Below are positions 45,817 to 58,765 of a DNA stretch of 64,000 nt, piece after piece (the stretch's first letter is position 1; each line of letters opens with the position of its first letter). The stretch covers positions 11,129,782 to 11,193,781 of the forward strand of contig CM041545.1 of assembly GCA_023238725.1 (NCBI GenBank), written 5' to 3'. The notes below the pieces were generated by a model that saw nothing but the letters and a program-made list of their open reading frames with translations, was not told the DNA's origin and made no database searches. Made by a program: the position numbers and the translations under genes. Origin of the DNA: Scortum barcoo (Eukaryota > Chordata > Actinopteri > Centrarchiformes > Terapontidae).

Positions 45817-48800
45817 ATGTACCAGACGCTGCTTCTGTCCTCCTCCTTCTTCATCCTTCACGTGATGGGCATGCCGCAGTTCTTCGCTCACCACGGGTAA
45901 CCCACAGTTCACTTTAAAATGCTCTTCCTGTGTTTTATCATGTGGCCCCCGTCACTCGGCTAGCGTGGTCCCCCGAGCCGCGGGTCCCCACTTCAGCTGC
46001 CAGTCAGACCTGTTTGTTTTAGCAAGCCCGTTGCCCGGCTTGACATTCGAATGTGTACAAATTGGTCAAATGGCATTTCAACATCTAAAGAGGGGCCACT
46101 CTCTCAGGACCGGAGCTCTCGCCCTCTGTCCGAGGCTGTTAGAGGCTCAGCATTACGGGGGAGTCTACGGGCTCATCTTGTCGTTTTCAGTTGATTTTCA
46201 CAAAGACCAAAAATAAACTGAAAGGTCAAGTGGGGCCAAGGGAGGTCAAAGATCAACTTTTAACTCTGACACATTCAGGAGTGATCACTCGGGTCAGTCA
46301 GAAGCAATTAGGCAGTGGGCCAGCTCTCTGTGACAAACAGAAACCTTGAAGGGAGGTGGGGAAACGTGGCACTTGAGGCGCGAATGTTTCTCTTGAAATC
46401 ACTTGTTAACCAGCTCAGCAGCTCCTTCTGAAAGTATTCAAGTCACTTCCTAATGTCTAATCTCATGCTGTCCACCCTTTTTTCGCAGGAGGAGAGTGTG
46501 TGGCCGGGACCTCCGTCACGGCATTGTCATGGCAACAGAGTCATACGTCCAGCCGGTGCACAAGCCCTACATCACCCTGTGTCAGGGGCATCGCCTCTGC
46601 AGCACATACAAGTGAGTCCACCGGCACACCGCGACACGCTGCTCAGCGAAACAACAGAATGTGACATCTTCTACGCTAGCCGCGGGGCGAACGGTCGAGC
46701 GTTAAAAAAAACGAGGGCTCGGGTCACAGCACTGTCCCATCAGTGCTCCAATTAGGCCATCACAAAGATGTTAATTTCATGACGCTTTACATGTTTAAGA
46801 GGGGAAAGGGTTAGAAGTGTAGTCCTAAATAGATATAGACTTTATCACACACACACACAAATACATGTTTTACACAGAACTGGGTCATGATGGCATATAT
46901 TTGGGTAGAATCTAAGTATCAAGTATTTTGTGTAACTACGGGAAATGAACTGCCTGCCCGCAGAGACCGCGGTCATGTTTATTTTGGACCGCGTCTCCCT
47001 CCATACTTACGCACTCTCAATCTCTCTCCAGCTCTGATCTAGTCCCCCCACCCTCAACAACCCCTTACATTCCCTCCATTTTAATCTTTTTGCTTAACTC
47101 TTCCCTCACCACCAAAACCCAATTTCACGTTTATGCATAGATAAATATATAAGTACATATATGTTTTTATTCTTTTGCTCATTATGTGGGTAACTCTCTG
47201 ATAAGCATAGGCCTTGACTCCTGTGGTGATTCTCCTGACTTTGATTAGAATGACCCTTTTTTTATTTTCAGAAAACACACGTCTCGACGCTTTTAGCTTT
47301 TTCCGCCTCGGTTTATCACTTTCTATCTCTCGTTGCAAACTAAACATACCAGAGTCTCAGCAGGCTGCAGCGAAAACCTCAGACTTCAGAAGTGACTTTG
47401 CATCTCTCATCCTGCCCCCTCGCTCCCTCCCTCCATCCCTATCTCATCTCTGACACACTCTTGGACGTCAGTGGTCTGCGGTTTCAATATTCCACCAACT
47501 TCCCATTCTCTCATCGGCGATCCTCGGGTCTGACAGGACAGGGAAAAGGCTGAACCACACACACGAGGTGATGACAACATAATGGGAAACCAGGAATCCC
47601 TAACTGTGGGTGTCTGTGTTTTGTCTCCGCAGGACTGTGTACTCTGTGGCATACAGGCAGGTGAGCAGAGCAGCGCCTTCTTCGCATTTCTACCCAGAGT
47701 GCTGCCCGGGCTGGCGGAGATTTCACTCCCACAACTGCAACCAAGGTAACCTGGAGGGACACGTGACGGTTTGATGTGTTGATCCTTACCTGCATTGGCT
47801 GCATCTGTTAAGCGGTACAAGGAAAAGTTCATTTTGGGAACATGCAAATTCACTTTCTTGCCAAAAGTTACATAAGAGGATCAATACCACACTCGTGTCT
47901 GTACGCTGAACATGAAGTGACAGCTAGGAGGCGCTATGTTTAGCTTCACATAAAGACAGGAAATGGGGGAAACCGTTAGACTTGATCTGTCTAAATGTAA
48001 AAAAGAGGAAATGAAAAAGTCAGTACAAAAACCAAAGTGTAAAAACAAGGTAAGTTGTGGTTTTGTGGGTGGCCAGGTGCTGGACTATTTCTTCAGTTTT
48101 CTTACACTTTGGATTTTGTACAGCTTAAACAAATTCTTCAGAATCAGAGGGCCTGGGTGGTGGATTTGTTTTACCTTTAGGCGGCCCTGTTTCCAGTCTT
48201 TACACGAAGCCAATCTAACCGACTGATGTCATCTCCCTCATCAGCAAGAGAGCGGAGAAGTGTATCCACCATAGAAATAGTCCAGCGCATAACTCCCAAC
48301 TAAAACACAACCTGTTATTGTTACGCATTGTTTTTTGTATAGATTATAGAAAGTAGCTTTAATGTGTTAGTAAGAGAACTAGGGATAGCGGTGAGCAGAT
48401 TTTAAACGTGCAGGTTCGCCGTTTCCTCCTGCCTCCACAGTCTCTATGCTAAGCTATGCTAGTGAGAATGGTATCAATTTTCTTGTCCAACTCTTGGCAA
48501 GAAAGCAAATAAGCGAATGTCCCCAAGTGTTGACCCAGTCCTTTAAACGTGTCTTACAGCTGTGTGTGGGCAGCCCTGTGTGAACGGAGGTACCTGCTTA
48601 AGACCCAACCAGTGCGCCTGTCCTCTAGGCTGGACGGGCCACCAATGCCAAACAGGTGAAGACATGCACAACCACAAAAGTCTCACACAAGTCAGCACAT
48701 TCACGCACACACACACACGCATAAACCCATTTCTTTGTCTGTCAGATGTGGATGAGTGTGGCGAGCAGCGGCCGTGTGCCCAGGAGTGCGTGAACACAGC

Positions 48801-51800
48801 TGGCAGCTACCGATGTGCGTGCAGAGACGGCTTCAGGCTCGCCGGAGATGGCCGTTCCTGTCAAAGCCTTCCTCCTTCTCCTCCTCCACCTCCTCCTCCT
48901 GCCACTCTTCCCTCTCCCACCCAGACGAGCCAGGCAGCAGTGGGTGGTCACGCTGATGCGGGTAAATGAACATCCCAGGAGTGCGTGTGCGTGCGTTCAC
49001 TACTTTGTGTCTTGCAGCAGCAAAGTGTCTGGAGCGCAGAAGAAAAGAACATGGCCAGCTTCGCGGTCCATTATTACTTTTGGTACGCGCTATGCCACTC
49101 TCAACTCGTACCGTGAGTAATAATGCACTGCGACTGGTGCCGACTCCAGACGGATGTCTTGTGGTCTGGCCCCGTGCGGTGAGACTGGGACCAGTTGGTC
49201 TCTGATAATGGCTTGGTTGACTCCTGTGAGTCTTTTGAGTAAAGCAAACATCTGACTTTAATAGAGCTCCCATGCTAATACGGACATATTTTTATCCCGC
49301 ACACTCCATTAGTTCCCTTAAAAATGTTGCAATGTTGTGTTCTTACTATGAAAAAGTCGATTTTCGTTTTTGTGTGTGCTTCCTGTGTCTTAGCAACAAC
49401 ATAATACAACCTCCTCTTGTCTACAAATGTGGTCAGTGACCTCGGGACATTCCTTTTAATGGCTATTCTGTGTCAGCGTTATTGCTTTTTCGGGAATATG
49501 TGCAACACGAAACGAAAAACGAAAAAAAATTTCCCCCGATTTCTCCCAAATCTTTCCACCTTTGGGGATTTTTGTGAGTCACCAAACAGTAAATCTAAAG
49601 GGGATACTGTCTCATGCACTGTCAGAAAGTGAAATATCTCTGTGTGTAAAAGTGAGATTGCCAAATTTCTCAGGCTCCGCTCCAAGCTCCCTCCCGTTTA
49701 TCAGCGTTTCCGTGGGGAAGAAGGACCAGATTCACACAAAATGGAGCTAAAACTAGACGGCTCACTCCCGCCACTCCACATGAGAGTCCTGCAAGTAGCG
49801 CTGAGTCAGCAGAAAAAAAGGCAGGAAAAACAAGACAAAGAAAAGATGGAAAAAAAAAGATTTGATAGAGCTTTCTACTTGATGAAAGCGTTGGAGGGTT
49901 ATTTGTGGGCTCACTTTCACCGCCCGGCTCTGGGATGCAAAAAAAGAAAAATAGAAAAAAAAGGGAGGCCAGCAGAGATGTTTGGCTTGAGACTGCATTC
50001 CTTTATTACACATGGATGCTGGGATGTTGACAGAGATCACACATATAAAAATGCAGGCTTAAATGCTCAAAAAGTAGACCCTCGCTCTGAGCCTGCCAAG
50101 CTGCTGTGGAGGAGTGCTGGACTGCGTCTGTGTCTCTCATCTTCCTCTTTTCTCGCCCCCCTCCTCCCCCAAACCTCCCTCCCTCTCTCCTCGTCTCCCT
50201 ATTTCACTGCGCTCTTGGCCAACACTTGTGTTCTCATTCCAGCTCCATCAACCCTGTCTGCTGGGGGTCATCGCAAGCCACCCCCCCCATCTCCCTCCTC
50301 CCTTCCACTTTTCCTCCCTTCCTCCTCCTCCTCCTCCTCCTCCTCACCCTGTTTCTCAACTCATTCTTGTCTCAGTAATGGACCACATCTGGGAGAGATT
50401 GAGCCGCTCTCGGTCTGTCTGCGAAAAGCGCGGCCAGAAAGCAAGGGGTCCCTAATTTTGCATCCCGGTCTGGGTCCTGCCTGCTCCGGGGACATTCCCC
50501 CTCGGGTGGAGCCAGGCAGACCCCCTCCCCATCCCTCCCCCCCAACTCCCCCATCCATAACCAGTGCATGTTCAGAGGAGGGATAAATGAGTGCTCGTCT
50601 ATTTCTGGTGACCTCTCTTTCGGCTTGTGTGTCGGCTTTTTCGGCTGTTTCCCACATCCAGGATTCCTCCCATGCGCCCTAAATTCTCCCCCCTCCCCAG
50701 TTTGTAGTTCAGAGACGTTGCTGCGGCCATGAATCATTCGAGGAGAGGGCTTGATGAGGGCGGGCTGCTCAGAGGAATATTCCCAGATATAAACTTCAAA
50801 TAGAGCTTTAGAGCGAGGATTAAACACCCTCGCCTTTGATGTGTGCCCCTCACCCTTTCCTCCACCCCTCCTCGCATAGTTTTTCCACAAAGTCTCCATC
50901 CCCTCATGTAGATATTCTGTGTCTGCGCGGTTTCTACAGGTGGGAGCCTCGGCCTGGCGGAGAACGTGACGGAGGAGGTGCAGAGTCTGAGAAACCGAGT
51001 GGAGCTCCTGGAAAAGGTACACGCATGAACACATGTTAAGACACGCAAATAAAAAGCCACCTAGCCTGATACCTCCCAGAAACACCTCTGGTCCTCATAT
51101 GATGGTATGATATAAAATCCTAGTTGCTATTTAATCCCCAAACCAGTCTTTGAAATGCCAGACCCACTCAGTGGCTTTTTTTTTTATTTTTATGGCTTTT
51201 ATTACTGCATGTGTTTTAAAAAAACAGGCAGATGTCATTAAATGAAGATGAGCTGTTAAGTGTAATTATTGCTGTAGGTCACTTTGATTTTTTTGTTTTT
51301 TACGAGGTGAGTAATTTTTTTTTCTATTTTTTCTATTCTATATTAGTAATTCCTTTTCTGGAGCATTGTTCCTCTTTCCCCTCATTTCCTCTTCTGTTTT
51401 TCTTTCTCTGCTGCAGAAGTTGCAGTTGGTGTTGGCCCCCTTCAGCAGCTTCTTCCCGCTGTCGCTGGACGAGGGCTTGTCGGAGAAAACCACCTTGCTG
51501 TCCCACTCTTTCCAGCAACTGGACCGCATTGACTCCCTCAGCGAGCAGATCGGCTTTCTGGAGGAGCGTCTCGGCACATGTGAGTGACCGCAGGCTGACC
51601 ATTTATGATTGTCCCTGGCTGAAGAAAAAGCACTTAGAGGAGGGGAAATCCAATTCCTAGTTGAAAACCACTGCAGCTTTTCAAAGTTCCCCCAAAAGAT
51701 CGGAGACCATTTAAAGGCCCAAACATAACAATAGTCTGTAATGTAATAAAATAAAATATATTACAGGCCATATTAACAAAAATCCAATAACATATAATCA

Positions 51801-52527
51801 TGTTCCTGTAATGTCTGTAATTCCTGTAATCCTAGAAAACTAAGAATCAACACTCCAGGAGCTCTGTGCTAATACTCACACACTGATAATGCAAACAGTG
51901 TTTAACATGTAAGGTTGACAGTGTTCACCGTCCTAGTTTAGCATGTTAGCAGGTTTTCAGGCATTTGGTCATAAACCAAAGTTTTGACCTGACCGTGAGA
52001 TCACCAAAGTTATTATTGTCACCACAAATGTTGACCTCAGGGTGCGTCAGAGGGAAAGTCAGGGGGTGACCAAAGACGGCAGCGTTCATCATCTTGGAAC
52101 CAAACTCTTCAACGTGAGGTGACAGTTTCAAATCGACGCAATTATACCTTCGTAAACTTTGTTTTTAACTTTAATTTAACAAAGGTACAATCAACAGTCT
52201 GCTAGTTGTGTGTCAGACATCCCTACATCTAATCCTGACCGACACTTTGAGAAACTTTTTGAGATTTTGATCATGTTATGAGCTTTATCACATTTGGTTT
52301 ATATTACATAATGGTCAATTATTACATTCCAGCACTTCAGCTATAAAAATCTTAAACCAACAACATCTAATTTGCCCAAAGTTAAGATTACAGTGGGTAT
52401 GGTGAAATCAAATTTTGGTCTCAGGGTATTTAACTGATTTCATTACATTTTACAATCGCTTGTGGACGACACATTGTAGTGACTCTCTCCGCTCTTCTCC
52501 CTTGTAGGCTCTTGCCAGGAGAATTAA
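45817..52527 (+). CDS. egfl7: EGFL7, secreted EMI/EGF protein of endothelium
   Basis: EGFL7 is a secreted vascular protein that binds extracellular matrix and modulates Notch and vessel tube formation. Coding exons: 45817-45896, 46489-46611, 47633-47745, 48560-48655, 48746-48961, 50940-51016, 51417-51579 and 52508-52527. They sum to 888 nt, giving 295 aa (human 273). Residues 1 to about 24 are a signal peptide. An EMI domain spans about 28-107 (RRVCGRDL ... CSTYKTVYSVAYR ... ECCPGW). EGF1 spans about 108-135 with six cysteines. A calcium-binding-type EGF2 starts DVDEC at 138 and ends at Cys176. A Pro/Ser-rich linker covers about 177-209, then a leucine-rich coiled coil covers about 210-282. 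The end is EERLGTCSCQEN, as in the family. The 5' UTR exon begins at 45610. The intron after EGF2 carries miR-126. The proline linker accounts for most of the extra length. Confidence 0.96.
47817..48546. mobile_element. Full-length foldback (MITE-like) element in an EGFL7 intron
   Basis: The left end GTTCATTTTGGGAACATGC ... TTTCTTGCCAAAAGTTA is mirrored by the right end CAACTCTTGGCAAGAAAGC ... CAGTCCTTTAA. Inner arms also pair: GTGCTGGACTATTTCT (48078-48093) against AGAAATAGTCCAGCGC (48273-48288). The whole unit is thus a long imperfect inverted repeat of about 730 bp without a coding frame. It belongs to a teleost family also seen, truncated, at 33123-33442. Its right end lies only about 13 bp before the acceptor of the EGF1 exon (48560). 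Confidence 0.7.
49055..49140 (+). ncRNA. mir126: miR-126 precursor hairpin
   Basis: The 5p arm CATTATTACTTTTGGTACGCG (49069-49089) and the 3p arm TCGTACCGTGAGTAATAATG (starting 49106) are identical to known vertebrate miR-126 over the residues seen. The final base of the usual 22-nt 3p is A here (49127), not G. A 16-nt loop separates the arms. The hairpin sits in the sense strand of EGFL7, in the intron between 48961 and 50940, which is its conserved host position. miR-126 is an endothelial microRNA that represses SPRED1 and PIK3R2 and supports VEGF signalling. It is expected to be processed from EGFL7 transcripts. Confidence 0.98.
50316..50346. repeat. (TCC)n microsatellite in the EGFL7 intron
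   Basis: Uninterrupted TCC units within a pyrimidine-rich stretch (50140-50360). Confidence 0.8.
51830..52130. repeat. Dispersed repeat in the last EGFL7 intron
   Basis: GTTCACCGTCCTAGTTTAGC, GGTCATAAACCAAAG, GATCACCAAAGTTATTA and GTTGACCTCAGGGTGCG follow the order of the 35.3 kb repeat family. Confidence 0.55.
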
Positions 52528-52979
52528 TGTGGGCCTGCAACATCTCCGGACACCTCCCATTAAGTCAATAATGACACAAGCCTGTCAGAGATTGTACGTA
52601 CCAAGATGGCCGGCGATTGTGAGAAAATAATAGGTGGAAAACGATTCAGTTTTTCACTGTTCCCAACAGCTCCATTTACTTTTCTAGTTGCATTAATGTC
52701 AAATTCTTGATTTTGTAACAGTACCTGTGGCAGGGTCGGTGTCAGCATTACATCATCCCTGCAACATCTGAATCAAAACCCCCCTGGGGGTCAAAGGTCA
52801 AGTTGGCCACTTTGTTTCTGTGTTTGTTTTACATCAGTGCAGCTGTGTCGTCTGTCAAAGCCCAAACTGTCCTGAGGCAGACACGGACATCTGTATTTAT
52901 CTATTTAAATTATGGTTACTTTTAGTTATTTCTCAGTGCTCCAATAGACATTTTTTTACCTAGTTTTGTAACATTTTGT

Positions 52980-52985
52980 AATAAA
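52980..52985 (+). terminator. Probable EGFL7 poly(A) signal
   Basis: AATAAA 453 bp beyond the stop codon. The EGFL7 3' UTR would run from 52528 to about 53005. Confidence 0.5.
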
Positions 52986-53149
52986 AAGTCTTAATCAAAC
53001 CACCATGTGCTCACTGAATGATGTTTTGCAGACACACAGTCCAGCATACATTGATGATATAATACAGGACAAACTCTCCATTAAGCTAACACAACACTGA
53101 ATGTCTCCTGTTGATCTCCACTACACACAGTACTGGTGCTGAAACCAGT

Positions 53150-53680
53150 ATTTAGCTGTTTAGCTTTGGTAAAAGTATCAATACCGCATCCTCACAACAC
53201 TCCATTACAAGTAAAAGGTAGGTAGGAATTACCAACAAAGTGTAATTAAAGCAGCAGTTTAATGTTAGCTGATCAAGATGGAGCTGATAGAACAATTTTA
53301 TAAAGTAATCAGTGTTTCTTGAAGTAAAAGAACAGTCTAGTTTAAATATTTCAGTCTGTTCTTGCCACTGTAGGATCAAGAAAAAGGTTTTTTTTTTTTT
53401 TTAACATCTTTCAAGAAAGACTAGGACTGAATAATAGGGAAAGGGAAAGGAAAGGGAAATTATTTAGTAAAATGAAGATCTTTGCTGTGTTTCCATCTAC
53501 AAATAAGCAATCAGAAAAAAGTAGTGGAGTAAAAAGTCCAATATTTCTCTATGCCTCTATTTCACGGTTTCAGAAAGTAGCAGAAACTGGAAATACCTGA
53601 GTTAAGCACCTGTAACTTTGCTCAAACAGTATTTGAGCAAATGTACCTCGTTACTTTCCACCACTGACTGTAATATGAAT
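53150..53680. repeat. Teleost dispersed repeat between EGFL7 and AGPAT2
   Basis: Ordered motifs AAAAGTATCAATACCGCATC, CTCCATTACAAGTAAAAG, GCAGTTTAATGTTAGCTGATC, GTAGTGGAGTAAAAAGTCC and GTACCTCGTTACTTTCCACC match the family at 27866-28190, in the same orientation. Confidence 0.6.
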
Positions 53681-53739
53681 CGGAGGAAGGCAAAGCAGGC
53701 ATTTCAGTGCACAACCAGTTAAGAAAAAAAGAATGAATT

Positions 53740-56640
53740 TTTATTTATTCTTTAGCAAGGCATTCACGTTTACCCAGTAAAGGTGAAATCAAGAACACTA
53801 CATCATTAATATTAACCAGATATTATAATGGGCGTCTATACTGTGTGCGCATATATTCACACACACATACAGTAAGGGACCACACACATACAAGGCTCTG
53901 CAGGATCTCAGCTGTTTCTCATATCCCATCTAAACCTACCACCAATTACACTTTAATAGCTTTGGTGAAAATCGGAGAAAACTTGGAAGTCTTTTTTTTT
54001 TTTTTTAATTTTTCCACCCAAACTCAACATGAAAAGTGCTTTATTAAGGTTCAGAATACTTTGAATCTTTTCCAAGATTTTACATACAGTATGAGTTCGT
54101 AAACAAACTACCCAACCGGCGGAGGGGAAGGGGGGGGTTGTTGCAGAGCCTGTTAGCCACCAGTTCAAGCTCATGACACAAGCTTACAAATTCACACATT
54201 TGTATTACAAAATAACAGAACCGAACAGGAAATAAATGGATAAATAAAACACTCCATTAGCTAAATTTATATGGTATAGTTCATATTTTGGAAGAAGTCA
54301 ATTTGGTAGAGTACTTTATAACATTCAAACCACTTGCTTCAAAAGGTAAAATCAGCTCTTACAAGAAAAAAAGTAAATAAATATATTCAAACTAAGAACA
54401 AAGAAACAGAGAATTTAATCACTTAGTATTAGTAGGGGCTTATATTCCAAACTGTCCTTGAAAATGAATGAAACCCTGATCATCACATGTACTTATTAAA
54501 GCCAAGAGCCCAGCAAGTATTACTAAAACTACTGTTGCACTCAACTATGAACTGCAGTGTACAGGCTGAGTACCGAAGTATTGATTATTCCATTCACCTC
54601 CTCAGAAGGTTTGTGTGCACAAGGAGTCAGTCTAGATTTAACATTTAATGGTCAAATAAATACATTACCTTGTTTTTAATGCCAACTGTGTGCCCCAAAA
54701 ATGAAAACAGTGAGACACAATTAGTGGCACATAAATATCCTGAATGCTGTAATACATTCTCAGATGGTGTTTGATGGGCAAAAGTGGCAAAATTAGTATA
54801 AAGGTAGTCTGCAGAGAGAAATGTTAAGACCTGGATGTAAACTAAAAATGGTTCAGTCAGTTCTATAGGGTTAGAGGTTGTTGTCAGTCACTAAACATAA
54901 AAATGGTCATAAGCAAAATGAGCCAAACAGTCCAAAGTGCAACAACCAATCAAAACTTGAGGCCAAAATTTCCACAACTTTTTAAATAATCTAATATTCT
55001 CCTAAGAGGTTAAGTAATAACTGAATGAGAACAGCACAATTAAAACAATGTTACTCACTTTCATATTGATTAAGAAACAGGGACAACTCTTAAACTCTTC
55101 TGAGATGTAGACTTGAGTATGCCAGGGTTTGTTAGTATTTAGAAAATATTCAAGTTAACCAGAACAAAAATAAATTCAGACCAAGTCAAAAAAAAAAGAA
55201 AAAAACAAAAGTTGAGATCAAAATAATATCACAGTTCTACACAAGTTGTACCTTCTTCCCTACAGAGAGAACGGCCTTCTATCATTGGTAAAGGGACATT
55301 ATATCATTGGTAAAGTGAGATCAGCCAGTGGATGACTGACTAAACAGGTCATGATGAGATAATGAGCTTACATTGGAAGCTTCCCAAAAACACTTTGTCA
55401 TGGCACAGCAGGTAGCTTGCACTTTGGAACAGTGATGCTAATAAAACAGTCTGACATTGCACAATATATGAAAATCACCTTTTTGACACATCTTAAATAG
55501 GTTCACTTGTGAGTTCCGTCCGAGGAGCGAAAATGTGTGATTACTTGTACAAAAAAAAAAAAAAAAGATTAACTGATGTAGAAATAAATAGAAAACAAAA
55601 ATAGAGAAGACAGCGAGAAGACACTTGCTGCTCAATGCTGCACGAAGGTCATTCCTAAACTTTTGGAGAAAATGATACACCAACAATGCACAACATTGAA
55701 AACTGATCAGTCCGCTTAAGTCCATTAAGTCAGTACAGATGGGTGCTATTGTTTTACGCTGTATCTTGTGACCTCGAATTCCTCGCTTTCTGACATCATG
55801 GAGTATGTCATGGAGCTACTGGTCATTGAGCTGAAGAGCCAATGTGGGTACAGAACAGAATTCATGGCGACAGAACCAGAGAAGTCTGCGGTCAACCAGA
55901 GTCGTTCTCGACCTGCTTTGCCGCTCGCGGAGACCGTGCTCCTTCTGTCTTTAGGCAAGAGACTGGAATGCAGAAAGGGGGAGAACACACCAAAAAGGGA
56001 AGGAAGGAAGGAGGAGGATGGGGTACTTTGGATGGGGTACTTTGAATGTGTGTGTGTACATGTGTGAGCAAGATTTTAGAAGAAGAGCTAAAACTTCTTC
56101 TTTGAGAAGAACAAAAACAAAGGCAGCATGAGAGGAACAGAAAAGAGAAATAAAATATTTTTCTGCTCAACTGAAGGCAGATGGAGAAATAAAGTGGAGA
56201 AAAAGGCAGGGGGAAAAAAGGTACAAAATGGTGATACAGTAAGACAATAATAAAGCCAGGCTTCCAAAGCCAGAGAGCAAAGCAAGGATGAAGGTGGACA
56301 GAGCCATCCAAGAAGGCATGCATGAAGAACAACACACATCCATACTGTTCGGCTTGCCGTCCGTCACTCCGCTCACGGCGTGCAGAGCAGCGCTGCTGCT
56401 GCAGGCACAGTGAGGGTCGGGACTGACTGTGCTGTATGGTCAGTGCTATGGTCAGGCCAGAGGCGGACTGGACCAGGCGTCAACTAGACAAGAAAAGATT
56501 TCATGACAAGAGACCTGTGTCATGTTGTTTCCTGGCCAGGTAATGGGACAACCTGGGGAAGGGCGGGGAGGTCTGGGGTGAGGAAATGGGTCTCAGACAG
56601 GGACACAGAGGAGAGAAGAGGTGGAGAGTGTGGTAAATGT
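53740..56640 (-). other. Presumed AGPAT2 3' UTR and 3' flank
   Basis: No exon recognised. Minus-strand AATAAA signals occur at 53740-53749 (two overlapping) and 54040-54045. If these are used, the AGPAT2 3' UTR would be 2.6-2.9 kb. Other shorter ends are possible. Confidence 0.3.
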
Positions 56641-58728
56641 TCAGTGCCTCAATGGCCCGTTGCTCTGGGTTACGGAGTCAGAGATCTCAAGGAAAGCCGA
56701 GCGCATCAGGTTGAAGGACTTGTCGGAGAGGGATGACACATCCTCCGACGTCATCCCCTTTGTCTCGATCTTTGGGAGGATCTTCAATCTGATGGTCCCT
56801 GTGGAGGCACAAAACTACACCGTCAGAAATATCACAGAGCTTCAAAGAGTTTTTTGTGCCAAGATACAGACACATGAAAAATGGGCTGCTTATAAATGAA
56901 AAAAAGAGAAGAAGAAAAAAAAAAATCAAGGACAATCAAGCTGAGTTACCTGATTTGAACTGCTTTTCTTTCCGTAGGTAGAAGTTGCTGTAGGAGGAGA
57001 AAACGACAGGTATGATGGGTACCTGAAAAAAACAAAGAGGGGATGAAAAACATTAAGTACACATATCTGAAGTACCGATGCTGAAACTTTATGTTCCCCT
57101 TCTCCTAAAGCAAGCCAAAAGATAACAAATCGCCTGACTGAACCAACATCACATTCCTCTCTCTCCCCACACACACACACACAAAATCAGCACGACTTCA
57201 TAGCAATCTCCATCTCCTCCGCTGCTGCTAATAGAGGTAGAGTTTTTTTCTCTCCCTCTCTCTCTAACTCTCCCTCTCCCTCGAGTGGCCCTTCCACAGG
57301 ACTAGCTGAGCCAAACGTGGCTCCCCCTGGGGGCTGTCCTGCTTCCACCCAATCTGGCCGGCTGGGTACAAAACGTAGAGAGGCTGGGCTGCAATTCGGC
57401 AGGCGAAAACAGGGAGAGATAGAAATAGTCTACGACGTTCACACAGTGAAGAGTCTCGAGTGTATAGCAAAGCCGACGGGAGAAAAACACAACACAGATT
57501 TTATTCTCCGGACCTCAAATGAAGTTATTCCTCCACCTCGAGCCAAAACACACACTCACGCACACACAGCAATTCTAACTGGAGCACGTCTGTTATCATG
57601 CAAACACTATTTGTATAACATAAACAGGGTCTCGACTGCAGAGCCGATTGCTAATAAGGAGCAGCGGGGCTTTATTTCTGTGCAATGCAGATCTAAATCA
57701 AACAAGCAAGTAACGAAAAACTAAATAAAATACAGCCTCACACACACACACACACACACACACAACATACAAACACACATTTTTGCCTGGGGTGAACAAA
57801 AAGGCATTTTCTTGCCAGATTTCATTCAACAGTTTTTTTTTTTTTTTTTTTTAAATTCAATCCACCTGTCTGACCCAGAGTGTGTGCTGCACGAAACATC
57901 AGCTCCAGAACAGAGACCTCCCACCTGCATGCATGCAGAGATAAAGCTTATGAACGCACACAGCTGAGCTGCCAATTACTCTCGAGTCATTCGCCATTTG
58001 GAGCTATGTCTGCCCTCCCTCCAATAATTTGGTGCGAGGAGTTGGGATATGGTTACATCATACACGTTTGAGAACAAATCCAGAGAAAAAGAAATATCAC
58101 AGTGAAAGTGCTCCTGCGAGCAGACCAAATAATTCAGACTATTTCAAAGCGTTCCCCTCTAATAACTCTGGCTGATTCAGTGCAGTCTGTGCATTGTCTG
58201 TACATTGGATGTGATTATATCATAACGTTGTCCTGTGCCATATAAGGTTGCTAGCTCCCCCATGTGTCTAGAATCAGCTCATTGCTGGCAACACCACCCA
58301 TCTCTCTGTCAGGAGATGAGAGTTGGCAGAAGTCTCCTGGAATACAGCCAGTATCATCACAGCCCTTTCTGCAGCCAACGGGGTTAAGTGAATGAGCAGG
58401 GGTGTGCGTTACAGTACATGAAATGTTGACTTCATTCACATTTATACATAGGCTATGGATAGGATACGCTTACACTTTTTCTCCTTGGCGTGCAGAGGGC
58501 CAAAAAGAAGGTGAATTTGGAAAAAGAGTACTCACTTGTGCCTGCACTGCCAGGTGGAAGGCCCCTTTTTTGAAGGGCAACAGGTCGCCTCTCTGGTTTC
58601 GCGTTCCCTCCGGGAACACCCACAGACGAATCTGTGGGGGGTCAAGGGACAAGAGTTAGAAGGAAAAACTGTGATTTAATCATCCCATGTCATGCCCAAT
58701 GTGTCGGAAACCAGTTTTTTGCAGAAGT

Positions 58729-58765
<37 letters not shown>

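Noticed and set aside
47407..47853. A 148-codon minus-strand frame over an EGFL7 exon
   Set aside because: It is the antisense shadow of the EMI exon and its intron flanks.
49642..50586. A 314-codon open frame in the intron after miR-126
   Set aside because: It is made of AAAG-rich and TCC/CCC-rich low-complexity DNA, lies inside an EGFL7 intron, has no recognisable domain, and the opposite strand is equally open (50372-51085). Chance openness is the simpler reading.
55892..56335. A 147-codon minus-strand frame after the AGPAT2 stop
   Set aside because: It lies in the 3' UTR side of AGPAT2, is Phe/Leu/Ser-rich because of purine-rich plus-strand DNA, and has no supporting signals.
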